Below, one piece after another: positions 33,764 through 46,059 of a stretch of 64,000 nucleotides of DNA. Position 1 is the stretch's first letter; every line of letters starts with the position of its first letter. Both the position numbers and the translations under genes were made by a program. Source of the DNA: Sciurus carolinensis. Lineage: Eukaryota; Chordata; Mammalia; Rodentia; Sciuridae. The notes under the pieces were generated by a model. It saw only the letters and a program-made list of their open reading frames with translations. It made no database searches and was not told the origin of the DNA. The DNA lies in NCBI RefSeq assembly GCF_902686445.1, contig NC_062223.1, positions 41,758,998-41,822,997 of the forward strand. Direction: 5' to 3'.

Positions 33764-33990
33764 CAAGTGTCAGTAAACTATGGCCTGCAAATTTAATCTG
33801 GTCCACTGCCTGCTTTTGTAAATAAAGTTTTATTGGTACATGGCCACTCCTAGTCTTTTGTACACTGTCTGTGCTGCTTTTTGAACTACAATTGCAGAGA
33901 TAAGTAATCATGACAAAAGCCATGTGACACTCAGAGCCTAAGATATCTACCATTTGGCCCTTTATGGAAAATATATGCCCACCCCTCTCC
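33764..33990 (+). mobile_element. hAT-Charlie non-autonomous element
   Basis: 'cagtaaactatggcctgcaa', 'tgtaaataaagttttattgg', 'taccatttggccctttatgg' and end 'tatgcccacccctc' match a common mammalian hAT family. A shorter relative is at 59305. Confidence 0.85.
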
Positions 33991-35509
33991 TATGCACTGT
34001 ACTTCAACTTGACTTTCCACTTGAGGAAATATCACAGGTGCCCTTTAGGTCACTACATATAGATCGAGCACTCCTTTAAGAGCTGCTTATTCTCTCATAA
34101 GATAAATGAACTGCTACGTGTTCTATGACTTCATTATTGATGAACACCTAGGGTGTTTTTAGAGACCGTCCCCCTAGGGTGATGCTATAATACACGTCTG
34201 GTTTTTAAATCCTTCAGAAGAAAGTGAAGTAGTGAAGCCACCCACTTCACTAATGACCCTAATCACAAACATGCCACTCCCACCGTGAACTTCTCCAGGA
34301 GGCAGTTGTAGAGTTGGCCCTGGGTGTGGTCAGACTACCGAGGGAAGAGAGTTTGTCTCCACCTGGAAGTTCTCATAGATTCACCTGGAAGCTTCCCAGC
34401 TCTGCTGTCCTATAGAGCTTTTCCTGAGTCTCTGTTCTCTGTCACCCCCCACCACAGTATCCAGGAGGGCTTTCTGCCACTGACAGGGCAGAAGGTCTCT
34501 TGAGACAGAGCAGAAGTTAGGCTCGGGGAAAAGATAACCTTTGCTCCTGAAGATGGAAGGAATATACACACATAACTTGTGCCTGACTTTTCTGGGGGTC
34601 ACAGACTCCTGACAACTCTAGAGCTTCTCCCACCCCCAAATAAAATGTCTGTTTTTTTGTATAAACTCTGCCTAAGTCAGGATGTGCACAGATGTCACGA
34701 AGATGCCGTTGGGCTGCACAGTCCTGGGTAGAAGCCCAGCTCCAGGTGCACGGCCATCATGCTTCCTATGGAGGCTTTCCTGCCCCTCGTCAGAAGTTCA
34801 AAGCCCTACATGTGTCTCTGTGATTCATTAATACTTCCCTTCTTCGCACCATTGACCTTGTGCGTGAGGTTCCAAAGGTCTTCCTCAGGCTGGCAGTCAC
34901 GTGCCCCCTTCTTCCCCGGGCCATCCTGTTTGGGAAATTAAACTCACTTCCGAGCCCTTGGGCCAACGCTCACTGGGCACAGAGCGCCACCATCAATCCC
35001 ACCAGCAGACACATTTCTTCCTGTCACCCCTCTCACCCTGACCTGCCTTCCTAGCCTCCGGTGCAAGGCACGCTGGAAAGACCCTTTCTCTCTAGCATGT
35101 GGCCATCTGGAACAGTCTTCCGGAACATTTCTGAAAGCTGTAAATCTTTGCAAACTGGATTTTCCTTTCTGGCTCCTGCCTGTAAATTTGATGACTCTGT
35201 TGTTACTAAATTTTAACAATGCAAGCTTGGCAAAAATGCTACTTAACAAATTGAATGGCCAAGGATTGACTCCTTTGGTGTTTGTGCTGCCCCCTACTGG
35301 TTAGAAAACAAGCACTACATACATCAATGGCTGGTCAGTCCCTTCTTGGTCAAAATATTCATAGTTTTAATTTTGTTGACTTTTGATCTCAGTCTTGGAA
35401 AGTAATGCTCATCCTGTTATTTACAAAGGCAGAATCCACTGTTGTCTATTTCAATGTCTCATAAAGTCCACTAAAGTGTTCTTATCCTCTGATCCAGTCA
35501 TTTTTCTTT
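33991..35509. other. unassigned sequence
   Basis: About 1.5 kb without a named repeat. Short overlapping frames (34381-35249) have no recognisable domain. Confidence 0.4.
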
Positions 35510-35895
35510 CCCTGATGAGATGAGACAAGTAAACAAGCAACTATCCTCAGAGATGACCATCTTGTTGCTGCTGGGGATAGCAAAAAATCAGAAGGAGGTA
35601 AAATGTCCAGCAATAGGTGCTGTGATGTAGTCACCAGATGAAATAATAGGTTCACCTTAAAAATGATGTTGAAGAATTTTTTGTGATATGAAGAGAAGAG
35701 TATAATATATTAAGTAAGCAAGACACAGACCCCCCCCCTCCATGTGGTGTCCCACCCCAACCACATATGCATGGAAATAAGTCTGAAAGCAACACAGCAA
35801 AGCTCCATTCGGTCTTCCTAGAATAGTGGGATTAGGCTCTTTTTATATATTCGCACATCTTCCAATGTTCCTGTGAGTATTTGATACATTTAAAA
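35510..35895 (+). mobile_element. old L1 (L1M group) 3' remnant
   Basis: 'aaaatgtccagcaataggtg', 'aaaatgatgttgaagaattt', 'gtataatatattaagtaagc' follow the 3' end of old mammalian L1 copies. Confidence 0.65.
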
Positions 35896-35902
35896 CCAAG
35901 AA

Positions 35903-36085
35903 AATCCAGGTGCAGTGGTGGACACTTATACTCCCATGACTGGAAACTAAGGCAAGGGAATCTCAAGTTCAAGCCAGCCTCAGCCACTTAGCGAAACCTT
36001 GCCTCAAAATAAAAACAAGAAGGGTCAGGGATGTAGTGCTCAGAGGTACCATGCCCCTGGGTTTAATCCTCCCTACCACAAAGAT
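35903..36085 (+). repeat. B1-dID dimer SINE, diverged
   Basis: 'gtgcagtggtggacacttat', 'caagttcaagccagcctcag', 'ggtcagggatgtagtgctca'. Confidence 0.82.
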
Positions 36086-36163
36086 TAATTCAAAATGAAA
36101 GAAAAACATCGCAAAACTTATTTCTGCATGGTGAAAGAGCAAGGCTTTAGAATCAAAGGACTT
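36082..36163 (+). repeat. segment duplicated at 36964-37035 (copy A)
   Basis: The best-matching 51 bp (36113-36163 against 36985-37035) differ at five bases, and weaker similarity extends both ways ('agattaatt' to the left). Both contain 'caaggctttagaatcaaagg'. It may include a MIR fragment, but about 90% identity is far above what two independent MIR copies would show. Confidence 0.7.
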
Positions 36164-36312
36164 TTTGATTCTAAACTTTTAGGTTCATTTTGTAAGTAAT
36201 AGAAGCCTCTCCCAAGTTTGATGGGTGCGGGATTAGCTGCTCTTACACCCCAGGAAGCAAACTTTGGACCAAATCTTTCACCAACATCAACAGTTTTTTT
36301 TTAATTTTTTCT

Positions 36313-36345
<33 letters not shown>
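36313..36345. repeat. poly(T) tract
   Basis: About 32 T after 'ttttttaattttttctg'. It may be the tail of a minus-strand retro-insertion, but the body right of it is not recognised. Confidence 0.9.
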
Positions 36346-36347
<2 letters not shown>

Positions 36348-36963
36348 TGAGCAGGGATAATGTTGGCTTCTGCAGCTTAGATCAACCTCCACCTCGAGTG
36401 GAAGAATCTTTAAGGCAGTTGAAACTTTTTAGATGCAGAATTGCAGACCCTGATAGAGAGCTTCAGGCAGCCAAGAGATTTTCTAAATACCTAGAGGGCC
36501 ACGCAGGGGTCTAGACTTCTTACCTATTTTGTACTCCCAGTGAAGTATCAATAATAAACCAGTTTAACCAATCTACAAATCTTGAATATCACTCACAGAT
36601 AGCAATTGAGAGCCCCCTTCTAACATCTATTATGCCTATTAGCAAGCTACTAATTTTACCAATGAAAAAACATTTCTGATCTTTAGTTTGTTATTTAGCA
36701 AAACATTGGATGTTTCTGGAACATTAAGATCCCTGACATGTTTAAAATGGCCTCTTCTGGAGTCAGGCTTTCCTGAGACAATGCTAGCTGACCATCGTAG
36801 GTTAGAATAGGAATTGTCCATGGGTGCGACTTCAAATAGCATTCACAACTCTCTCACAGTCTGTGCTGAGGTGTTTCTAAGTCATTACACACACAACAGC
36901 TATAAAGCAAGGAAGACGGTCCTGTCACAGGCAAGCACTCAACAACTATGTGGTTATGAAGTC

Positions 36964-37035
36964 AGATTAATTTTTAAAAATTACAAAACTTATTTCCACA
37001 TGGTGACAAAACAAGGCTTTAGAATCAAAGGACTT
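36964..37035 (+). repeat. copy B of the 36082-36163 segment
   Basis: Direct orientation, 872 bp from copy A. Confidence 0.7.
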
Positions 37036-37440
37036 GGATTCCGGGTAGCTTCATATTTTGAAAGTCGCATTTCCTACACGTACTTCCTTACAGATTTTGA
37101 ACTAGAATGTCCTCTTTCTTTCCTTCCTCCCTTCCCTCCTTTCTAAACAACTCTACATGTATTTCTGATGGATGTGGCATCCTGAGCCAAGTCAGCCAAG
37201 TCACGACCTGGGGGGAATTGTCCTGGGACCCCAGTTGCTTTTGAAGTCATCAGTCCTTCAAGCTGAGTGGTGAATCTTAGTTGTGAGCACCCAGACATTT
37301 TAGGAATCCCTTTTGCAAAACCATACTCTCTACTGAAACAGAAAACAGTTCTGCCTTCAACCCAGTACCCTTCTTTCTGAACTCTGTTCTAAAGCTGTTC
37401 AGGCCAGTGTCCAGCCCTCAGTCCCTGGTGCATGATTGGC

Positions 37441-37477
37441 ATTAAAGAAAGGAAAAAAAAAAAAAAAAAAAAAAAAC
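37441..37477 (+). other. ATTAAA hexamer followed by poly(A) tract
   Basis: ATTAAA at 37441-37446 is followed by 25 A at 37453-37477, as at the 3' end of a retrocopy. The 300 bp upstream (37150-37440) is not recognised as any transcript, and no target duplication is visible. Confidence 0.35.
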
Positions 37478-38105
37478 TGCAGGATTTTAAAGAGAGACTC
37501 TGGGAGAAAACAAGGTGCTGGAATCACCCAATATTAGAGGAAGAATTTATTTTGTTGTGTTATGAATTTATTTTTTTGCATTCCTTCTAGTCATGTGGCC
37601 ATGTTTAGTGGGGGAAGAGACTAGGGGGTAAAGGGTCTCTAGTCAGAAAACACAGAGGAGAGAGCACCGCATGTCAGACTCTGAGGACAAGAAAGGATGC
37701 CCATCCTTACCCCACCCCCTGCCGCCAAGTCTCGCCACCCCTAAGGAATTCCAGAAGGAAGCCTACCTTGGTGTTCTGAGAAGCCTCCATTCAGGGGAGT
37801 TTATCAGAGAAATCAAAGCAGAAAGTATGCAGCTCAGATAACAGGGTTGACATTCTTCTCATTCTGCAAAGGACTGATCAGGGCAGAGGACCAGCCACAT
37901 CTTCCTGAGGTAGGCCTGGTGGTCACTGAGAGCTGCCCGAGACTCGCCTGGCATTTCCTGAAGTAATTTCTTTCTGCTGAACACAGAGCTTCTCCAGGGA
38001 TGAGAGGATTGTGCTGGAACAACAAGCCCCTCTGTTCTCCTGGGGCAGATGTTTCCCTGTTGACTGTCCCACTGGTTTTCAGCTTTGGAATTCCAGGTTG
38101 GTGTT
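37478..38105. other. unassigned sequence
   Basis: No gene or named repeat seen. Confidence 0.4.
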
Positions 38106-38557
38106 GACAGACTTTTTGTTATTGGGACACATACCTGAGAAAGTCAACTTAGAGAAGGAAAGATTTGTTTCGGCTCATGGTTTCGGCCCACGGTCATTGG
38201 CTTCATTGCTCTGGGCCTGAGATGAGGCAGAATATCATGGCAGAAGGGTATGACAGAAGAGAGCTACTCAGCTCATGGCAGCCAGAGCGGAGAAAGAGAG
38301 AAGCCAGGGACAGGATATCCCAAGGCCATGTCCCCAAGGACCGACTCCCTCCAACTAGGTTCTCCCTCCTACAGTTTCCACCACCTCCCAGTGACCTATT
38401 CATCTTTGAATCCCTCGACAGGTTGATTCGCTGATGAGATCAGAGTTCTCATGATTCAATCTCTTCCCCAAATCCCACATCTGAACATGGCTGCATGGGG
38501 TACAAGCCTTCCCACACACGAGCCTTTGGGTCACTTTCCAGATGCAAACCATAACAC
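38106..38557 (-). mobile_element. MaLR (MST-type) solo LTR
   Basis: Antisense LTR: 'tttgtttcggctcatggttt', 'aatatcatggcagaagggta', 'cccaggccatgtccc'-like block, 'cttccccaaatcccacatc' and end 'ccagatgcaaaccataaca'. No internal region. Confidence 0.75.
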
Positions 38558-38559
38558 AG

Positions 38560-40228
38560 ATCAAACCAGCCTACATAATAAGAGCACGGGAATAATAAGA
38601 AAAACAGGAGCCATGGTTATGGGAAATTCCCTGAGGACTGGTACCAGCTTAAGCACTGTGCGTTCACTGCCTGTTCCCCCGAGTCTTCTGCATCTTCCCA
38701 AGAGCTCTGCCTCTACCCAGGCATTCAGGAACATTCCTGAAGATGTGAAGCAGAGATGGACAGGGAGATAGGGAATCCCAGTGTAGACCACACAGCAGTA
38801 AATTAAACCAGTTCCCATTCATGAACTGACTCCTCCTTTGTCATTCCAAATTTCCTTCCTCTTTAGGTGTCTTCCCCTCTTGTGGTTCCCTTCCCCACTC
38901 TCAAGTTCTGAGAGCCATTAAACACTCGATCCCACCATGCTAAGTCCACGAGGCCCTCAGCTCAAGGAAAGGCAGCCCGGCCACTTGGCCTCAAGCCCGC
39001 CTCGTGGGGAGGGGCGCAGCAGGTTCCAGTCACCACCTGCTCTCATAGACTCTTGAGGACATTCCTGAGAGGCAGAAACTCTGTAATGTCATCCTTCCCA
39101 TGTTGCACATCACGAAACAGGCTCAGAGACTAACTTCCCTGCTGTCACTTGGCCAGACTCAGACCTCGGAGCTCCAGGGATGTGGGTGGTCTTAATGACT
39201 GCTTCCTGTGACCACCCGTCCCAGCGAGCCCCAGAGAGTCCGGGTTCAGCCTGTGTTCTTCACATCGAAGCTCCCTGCTCTGGGATCTTCCAATCACCCT
39301 AACTACACTCGAGGGTGGCCCTGTGTGGCATCGGGAGCTCCTGGCACACAGAAGTGCTCAAGGGACAACTTCTGCTCCTAGTGTGGTCTCAGGATGGCCA
39401 CTGCCCACTGAACCAACCATATTCCTGCTGCCTGTAAATTATGGAGCTTTCCAAGTGAAACTCACGCGAGCACTTGCATAGGAAGAGGGTTCAGTTTCCC
39501 GAGGGCATCGGGCAAATAACTCGACCAAATTAATCTCTCCGTGTGTGACAGGTTCCATTTATCACCACACTGTGCACTTGGCAGCCCAGGGGGGCTCAGG
39601 CAGGCTGGCGACCACTGTGGACACCAGAATGAGGACCGAGATGCTTGCCTGACCTGGTATCGCAGTCCCACCCGCCTCCCACCCCCCCAGCTCCTCAGAG
39701 AGATTCCGGGACTGAGACAGATTACACTTGTTTATGGGCTAATGTTTCAGTGAGGGTTGGATGGAACCCGAATAGAACTAATTAATTTTCTCCATTCCAA
39801 GAGAGATAAGGGGAGGCTGTCCCCCACAGCTGGCTCTGAGATGGCCCCAGAGACTCTGCCAAGTGCTCACCCTGCTCCCTAGTGCAAGTTCGCCTTTGTT
39901 CAGCACAACAAGGAAAAACAGCCTTTTCCTGCCTGTCTGTTCTTAGCATAGGAAATCAGCTGGGTGGTTTTCTATTTTCAATGGGTCAATTTCAGGCAGC
40001 CCAGGGGGCAGGGGCTGGTACCCTTGCTGTTCCCCTCTCCTTTTAGAGCAGGGACACAGACTCCAAGGTCTGCATGGAGAGGTGACAGTGAGGGACGGAA
40101 GAGCAAAGGCTCTGACGCCAGGATGCGGGGGTGGGTTCCAGACCTTCCACCATGAATGCAGCTCGGGGTCCTCTTCTGTAGAGTGGGGGAAAGGACAGCC
40201 CCTCGTGCAAAGGTGACAGTGGCAAACT
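38560..40228. other. unique sequence; MIR fragment 39030-39160
   Basis: Antisense MIR-like 'catcacgaaacaggctcaga' near 39110. 39430-39800 is repeat-free with homeobox-like (CAAATTAATC, CTAATTAATT) and FOX-like (TTGTTTATG) sites, possibly conserved noncoding. No exon recognised. Confidence 0.3.
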
Positions 40229-41118
40229 AAAAGGCAAGCACTACTTCACAGGAAAAGAAATACAGTCAGTCAACAAATCTCTGAAGAAATGTTCAACGTC
40301 TCTAGCAATTAGAGAAAAGCAAACAAAAACTCACTGAGAGTCCATCTCACTCGAGTCAGAATGGCAATGATCAAGAATACAAGCAACAACAGGTGTTGGC
40401 GAGGATGTGGGGAGAAAGGCACACTCATACATTGCTGGTGGGACTGCAAATTGGTGCAGCCACTCTGGAAAGCAGTATGAAGATTCCTAAGAAAACCTGG
40501 AATGGAACCACCATTTGACCCAGCTGTCCCACTCCTCAGGTTATACCCAAAGGACTTAAAATCAGCATACTACAGTGATGCAGCCACATCAATGTTTATA
40601 GCAGCTCAATTCACAATAGTCAAGCTATGGAACCAACCTACATGCCCTTCAACAGACAAATGAATAAAGAAAATATGGTGTATATGCACAATAGAGCATT
40701 ACTCAGTTGTCAAGAAGAGTGAAATTATGGCATGTGCAGGTAAATGGATGGATCTGGAGACTATCATGCTAAGTGAAATAAGCCAATCCCAAAAAACCAA
40801 AGGCCGAATGTTCTCTCTGACATGCAGATGTTAACACACACTAAGGGGTGCGGGGAGAATAGCAGTTCATTGAATTAGACAGAGGGGAAGGAAGGGAAGG
40901 AAGGGGTAGGGAAATAGGAAAGACAGTAGAATGAACGGGACACCGCTTTCCTGTGTTCATATGTGAATACACGACCAGTGTAACTACACATCATGTACAA
41001 CCACAAGAATGGGAAGTTATGCTCCACGCATGCATAATACGTCAAAATACACTCTACTGTCATGTTTATCTAAAAAGAACAAAATTTTAAAGTATTTTTT
41101 TAAAAAAAGGCCAAGCAC
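40229..41118 (+). mobile_element. 5'-truncated L1 with target duplication
   Basis: Covers the end of ORF2 and the sciurid L1 3' UTR ('gcacactcatacattgctgg', 'ggttatacccaaaggactta', 'acactctactgtcatg'), ending in an A/T-rich tail. Imperfect target duplication AAAAGGCAAGCACT (40229) and AAAAGGCCAAGCAC (41105). ORF2 is broken and far too short to function. Confidence 0.93.
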
Positions 41119-41825
41119 GTAGAACAGTGCTGGACATAGAGTCAAACACATGTACACTCGGTCTTATTGCTATTATTGGCGGCGGCCACTGAAGACAATG
41201 AATGCAGCAGCTGCAGGTGTCCGAGCAGTAGGGTGGAGGAGCTGTGCCAACCCACAACATCAGTAGGACTGTGCTCCACCTGAACCTGGCAGCCTGAGCC
41301 CGGGGCATGTGGACCCAGCATTTCCAAAGCCTTTGGGGTTTTCAAGAGAAGTCCCAAATCCAGACTCTGTGCAATATCTTCTAATTTTAAGTGCTGACTG
41401 TGAATTAAAATACAATGCCGAGCATTGGGCAGGGCTAAGCAAAATGTGCCAGTGACCAGATCCAGCTGGGGACTCAGACTGCAGACTGAGCTCAGTTTCT
41501 CCCTCCCATGCCACCTCGGAGATCAAGCTACCCAGCCTGCTTGGGACACAGAGGCAGACAGATTGATTTTTGTCACTCCAAGTGGGATTTATCCATCAAA
41601 GGAGAAGGGAGGGGACAAGTGGCAGCTGAGACCCGAAGGGGGACTAATCAGGTGGCAGGGCCCAGGCCAGGGGCACTACCAGGGACAAGGACCTCCTGGC
41701 CCAGCAAAGCTTCCCATTGGGTCTGGGTAGCAGGCACAGTCCATGGTGTGGATGGCTATTTTAAATGATGCCAGTAAATCTTTGAATCCTGTGATCAGTC
41801 CTGCTTTCCAATTACCATTTTTACA
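41119..41825. other. unassigned sequence
   Basis: Overlapping frames at 41142-41768 show no known protein. No named repeat. Confidence 0.4.
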
Positions 41826-42055
41826 TACTGACTAAGAGCCTGAGCTCAGGAATCAAGTTGCCTGGATTGAATTCTGGCTCTACCCTTTACTAGCTGTGTG
41901 ATGTTGGTCAGGTAACTTCCCTTCTCTGTGCCTCATCTGTAGCTGTAAAAATCCACAGGGCCTGCCTCCTAGCTGTTGAAAGAAAAAAATAAAGTAAGAC
42001 TAGCAGAGTGCCTAACGCATAGCCAGTACTTAATAAATGTTATGAATATAAGCAA
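41826..42055 (+). repeat. MIR SINE, nearly full length
   Basis: 'caagttgcctggattgaatt', 'ctttactagctgtgtgatgt', 'tctctgtgcctcatctgtag', 'gagtgcctaacgcatagcca', 'cttaataaatgttatg'. Confidence 0.93.
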
Positions 42056-42349
42056 TAATCATTTAAATAAATGTCAGCTTTTATTCCTCAATAAAACAAC
42101 AGAAATTTATGAAGTATTTAATGACAGGTACAAGCGTTAAAACGGGATGCTGTGGGAAATCGGATCTTGAGGTCAGGTCTTGCATCTTAAGTAGCATGAA
42201 GTCCCCAACATAGAGGGCAATGCCAGGAGAGAGGCAGGGGACCCATAAATGTTCATTGAGTAAAGGGCTCAGTCCTCAGGGAATCTGGAATGAGGGCAGG
42301 ACTGGGGGTAAGGCTTAAATGTGTAAAAAATGAACAGTCAAAGGTGCAA

Positions 42350-42660
42350 GCTGGTCAGGTCATTCAAAGCAGAGCCATCCAAGGCCGGGACACGAGGATC
42401 TCAGGGCGCACATCCACGCTCCTCACCCGAAGAGCTCAGCATGGGAGGGAGAAGAAGGGAGAGGCTCTCAGGCTCACTGGGAGCTCAGACAGGGACAAAG
42501 GCGTTCCAGGGGACCCAGGGCATGGAGAGGCAGCAGCGAGGTGCCAGGCGTGTTTCAAGAACGGTGAGTAACAAGGGGGACGGAATTCAGTCCAGCAAGC
42601 AGGTGAAGGAACCCTTGAGAGCTGACCTGAGTCTTGCTTGAAAAAGGCTTTCAGTGCCAA
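42350..42660 (-). mobile_element. L2 LINE remnant
   Basis: Antisense L2: 'ggcgttccaggggacccagg', 'gaggtgccaggcgtgtttca', 'agaacggtgagtaacaaggg'. The plus frames 42290-42641 across it are artefacts. Confidence 0.6.
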
Positions 42661-43064
42661 GCTGTGGTAGAGACCACTAGATATCTCCCCTTCTTCGTTT
42701 TTAACAACATATCTAATACATTTGCCCATGGACTGTATTTTTCAGACTCACTAGTGACTAGGTGTGGCCATCTGACAAATGGGACTTAAAGGAAAGTCCT
42801 ATGTGTAAATTCTGGAATGTGGACACAATGTCTGGACCTTCAGCAGTCATCTGAGACTGTGAGGAAGAACACATAAATTTCCACATATGAATTTTGGGGG
42901 AAACCAACACTCAGGCTTATAGCAGTTACAATACACTTCAATAATTTTGGAACGATCGTTGCTTTGTCATTGATCTATCTAAATTGACATGCTTGGGACT
43001 TGGGTTGGAACAGAGAAAATACATAAAAACTCAGGAAAATACATAAAAAGGGGGACTCCTAAGT

Positions 43065-43220
43065 TAGACTGCCTGCTTTCCATATTGACACCATTAATTA
43101 TAAGCTCGTCACCTTGTCAAGCCACTTGAATCCTCTATTTCTCCATTTCTTCTTCATTCATAAGACAATAGAGATAACTTCCATGCTAAGATTACTGTAA
43201 AGATTAAGTTAGGCATGCTA
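43065..43220 (+). repeat. MIR SINE remnant
   Basis: 'tagactgcctgctttccata', 'ttataagctcgtcaccttgt', 'aagattactgtaaagattaa'. Confidence 0.6.
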
Positions 43221-43235
43221 CTCATTGAGTTGTGT

Positions 43236-43650
43236 TTGCTCTGTACCTGTAATGGGCCCCACATCGTGTTAGGTGATGAGGAATCAGTGGTGGGCACACT
43301 GTTAAGGGACAGAGGTGCCTCTCTAGTGAGGGAGAAAGACAATAAATGATGAAATGAGCTCCTTCTGCAGTGACGACTGTTATATAGCTTGGGAAAGCAG
43401 GCCGTGTGGGTGAATCACTGCTGGCAGGCAAGAGGACTCTACATAGGAAGTAGAGGGACATTTTCCATTATTTGTGACAGCTATAGATTTATAACTTAGA
43501 AGAACGCCTATATCTCTTTGACTAACAATCACATTTATTCATTCAACAAACTTTCCTTGAGCCCCTACCAGGCATCTTAGTCATGGAGGGACGACAACAG
43601 AGAGCAAAACAGAAAAAGCCCCATTCTGCTGGAGATGGCATTATACATTT
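43236..43650 (-). mobile_element. L2 LINE remnants
   Basis: Antisense L2: 'agggagaaagacaataaatg' in 43236-43470, and a second L2 head 'tcattcaacaaactttcctt', 'gagcccctaccaggcatctt' at 43535-43650. Possibly two copies. Confidence 0.6.
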
Positions 43651-44439
43651 TCTTTTTAAGTTAATCTAGTTTTCCTTTGTAAACACGCTTACGTTTGAAA
43701 AATGCAATCTGCTGGTTGGTCGGCAGACATGGCCAAATGGTGACGGTGACAAAAGATGAGCCTGTTGCAGGACATGCTGGGCCCAGACTGCTCCTAGTCC
43801 CCAGAAGGAAGAGGGTCTACAGCCGCTGCTTCATGCCAACCCCAGGGCCATGTTCCCTCCGTCCTGGACTCAACTCTGCTGTCTCCTTCTTTGACTATCT
43901 TTTGAGGCTGACACACAACGAAATCAGAAGATGCCCATCGCAGGATTACAAGCAGGCCTCCTAACAGAAATCACAGAGGCAACGCTCCACGGATCCAAGA
44001 AACTTGGAATAAAGAAATATTTAGAAAGTGTTTTTTCACTTTTTTTGATGATATAGTTGGCTGACCATGCGTTGCACTACGGAAAGCCTAGTGTTTTGAA
44101 TTTACCGATACCCCCCAATTATTCTGTCAAAGTGCCCACATGAGTAGGCATATCATGCCTGCATCTGACATCAATGCCATGTACTTGAGAACAATTTGTA
44201 GATCAAAGTCGCCTGGCCTTGGCAGTTCAATGAACAGTGGACAGTGTCCCAATGTGTGGCTGCCCTCCCCCAAGCCAGTTCCCATCCTGAGTGGCTCCGA
44301 CTCCCCCCACAGGGAAATAGGAGTTGAAGAACTGTGTGGTGACTTTTATCTCCATAAATTCATTTCACATTACCCACCCCAACACTCAAGCTGACTCCCT
44401 TTCTAAAAAGGCTGAAAAAAATCTCTCTCTCTCTTTCTC
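43651..44439. other. unassigned sequence
   Basis: Plus frames at 43695-43964 and 44140-44394 have no recognisable domain. No named repeat. Confidence 0.4.
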
Positions 44440-44617
44440 ACTACTGGGGATTGAACCCAGAGACATTCTACCACTAATATACCCAGCCCTTTTTTTTTTT
44501 ATTATTTTTAAATTTTGAAACAGGCTCTAGAGAGGTTGCCCAGGCTGACCTCAAACTTTTGATCCTCCTGCCTCAGCCTCCAGAGTAACCGGCATTACTT
44601 TGAGAACCATGCCTGGC
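44440..44617 (-). repeat. B1-dID dimer SINE
   Basis: Antisense: 'ctactggggattgaacccag', 'caggctgacctcaaactttt', 'gatcctcctgcctcagcctc'. Confidence 0.92.
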
Positions 44618-45029
44618 TCTCCAATGGGTAATATTTATGCAAAGATCTCTGCTCAGTGCACAGAGGGTGACTTCAATGGACATTCAGAGTGGAAGTCAAA
44701 TGATCAAGTGAAATCCCAGGAAGCATTTTTAAAAAGTCACCTAAGGAAGGCCCTCAGTGAGTGAAGTGTTCTGCAGCCAGGGCGCGGGGATCTGGGGGCT
44801 GCTCCCTGGCAACCTCAGTTCAAGGAGCAGCGCTGTGCACAGCTCGCTTGCTCCCTGGCTCAACAAAGGCTCCTTTAGCCCCCGCTGCCCAGGGCGGTTC
44901 TGAGTTAGACTCTGGAATACAAAGGTGGAGGAGGAGATGCGAACCATCTAGCGTGTGAGAAAGCTATTAGTCAAACTGTCATTACATACTGACGGGAGTG
45001 CCACGCAGGAAAGGTAAATCTAAAACAAA
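44618..45029. other. unassigned sequence
   Basis: Short frames on both strands near 44741-44958 overlap and are not recognised. Confidence 0.4.
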
Positions 45030-45335
45030 ACAAGGAAAGGGATCTGACTCAAGCTGGAGTCAGGATGACCTGAGAGCTGAAGGACAGAGGGGTTGACGGG
45101 CAGAAGGGAGGGGACAGCATTCCAAGCAGAGGGAAGCAGTCAGTAAGCCCCTGCTGGTCTGCCAGGGAGCTAAGGGCAGTAAATGCAGGCTATGGAGCAG
45201 CGGAGGGAACGGAGGCCAGATTGGGCAGATTTGGGGAGCAACTGAAAACCACAGAAGAGCTTTGAGCAGAGAAAACAATATAATCAGATGCTTATTTTGA
45301 AAACAAGATGCAAGTGGCAGATAAATCCCTATCTT
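45030..45335 (-). mobile_element. L2 LINE, antisense, first part
   Basis: 'gacagcattccaagcagagg', 'tcagtaagcccctgctggtc', 'gagctttgagcagagaaaac' follow L2 order. It seems to resume at 46060. Confidence 0.65.
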
Positions 45336-45604
45336 CTTCCGTAGTCATGAAATCCCCCCCACCCCGCCCACGGGGACCATCCAGGAAAAGGACTACATTT
45401 CCCAGACCCCTTTGCAACTAGGCGGCTCCTGACTAAATCATGACCAATGGCACGTAAGCAGATTTGCCAGTGGGCGGGGCTTCTAAGGCCTCTTTAAAGA
45501 GGGAGCTAACCATCAGGAAGAAAGTAGGCCTGGAGGACCACAAGGGAGAAAGGATCCTGGATCCTGACTTGTGGGATGCCTTGCCAATCCCGAGCCACTT
45601 CAGA

Positions 45605-45975
45605 TATTTAATTTCTTTTTATTGTATTCATACATAGTTGCATGGATGAACCACTGTTTGTTCAATACACTCACCAGAGGATGGACATTGGGGTTATGTG
45701 CTGTTTGACCCTATTGTGAACAAAGCAGCTGTGAACACTGATGTACATACATTTGGGGCAGACGTATGTTTTATTTTTCTGGGTAAATACCTGAGAGTGA
45801 ACCGGCGCAGTCATTTGATCTCATAGAACAACATACACACGTGTCTGTCGAACAACTTAAGAATTTCCATTCCCACAGGCACTGAACAAGAGAGCCAGTT
45901 GCATCACATCCTCAACCCCTAAATGGTGTCTTCAGTTTTTTGAATTTCAAATATTTTAATGGGCTCTCAGTTAGC
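45605..45975 (-). mobile_element. old L1 (L1M group) remnant
   Basis: Antisense L1: 'attgtgaacaaagcagctgt', 'tgggtaaatacctgagagtg', 'aagaatttccattcccacag', 'gcatcacatcctcaacccct'. Confidence 0.8.
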
Positions 45976-46059
45976 TACCTACCTTTTTATATGGGGGAGG
46001 TGGAGAGCCTTAATTGTGTTTAAGCCTTGCTGTTTTGGATTTTCCATCACTCCCAGACA

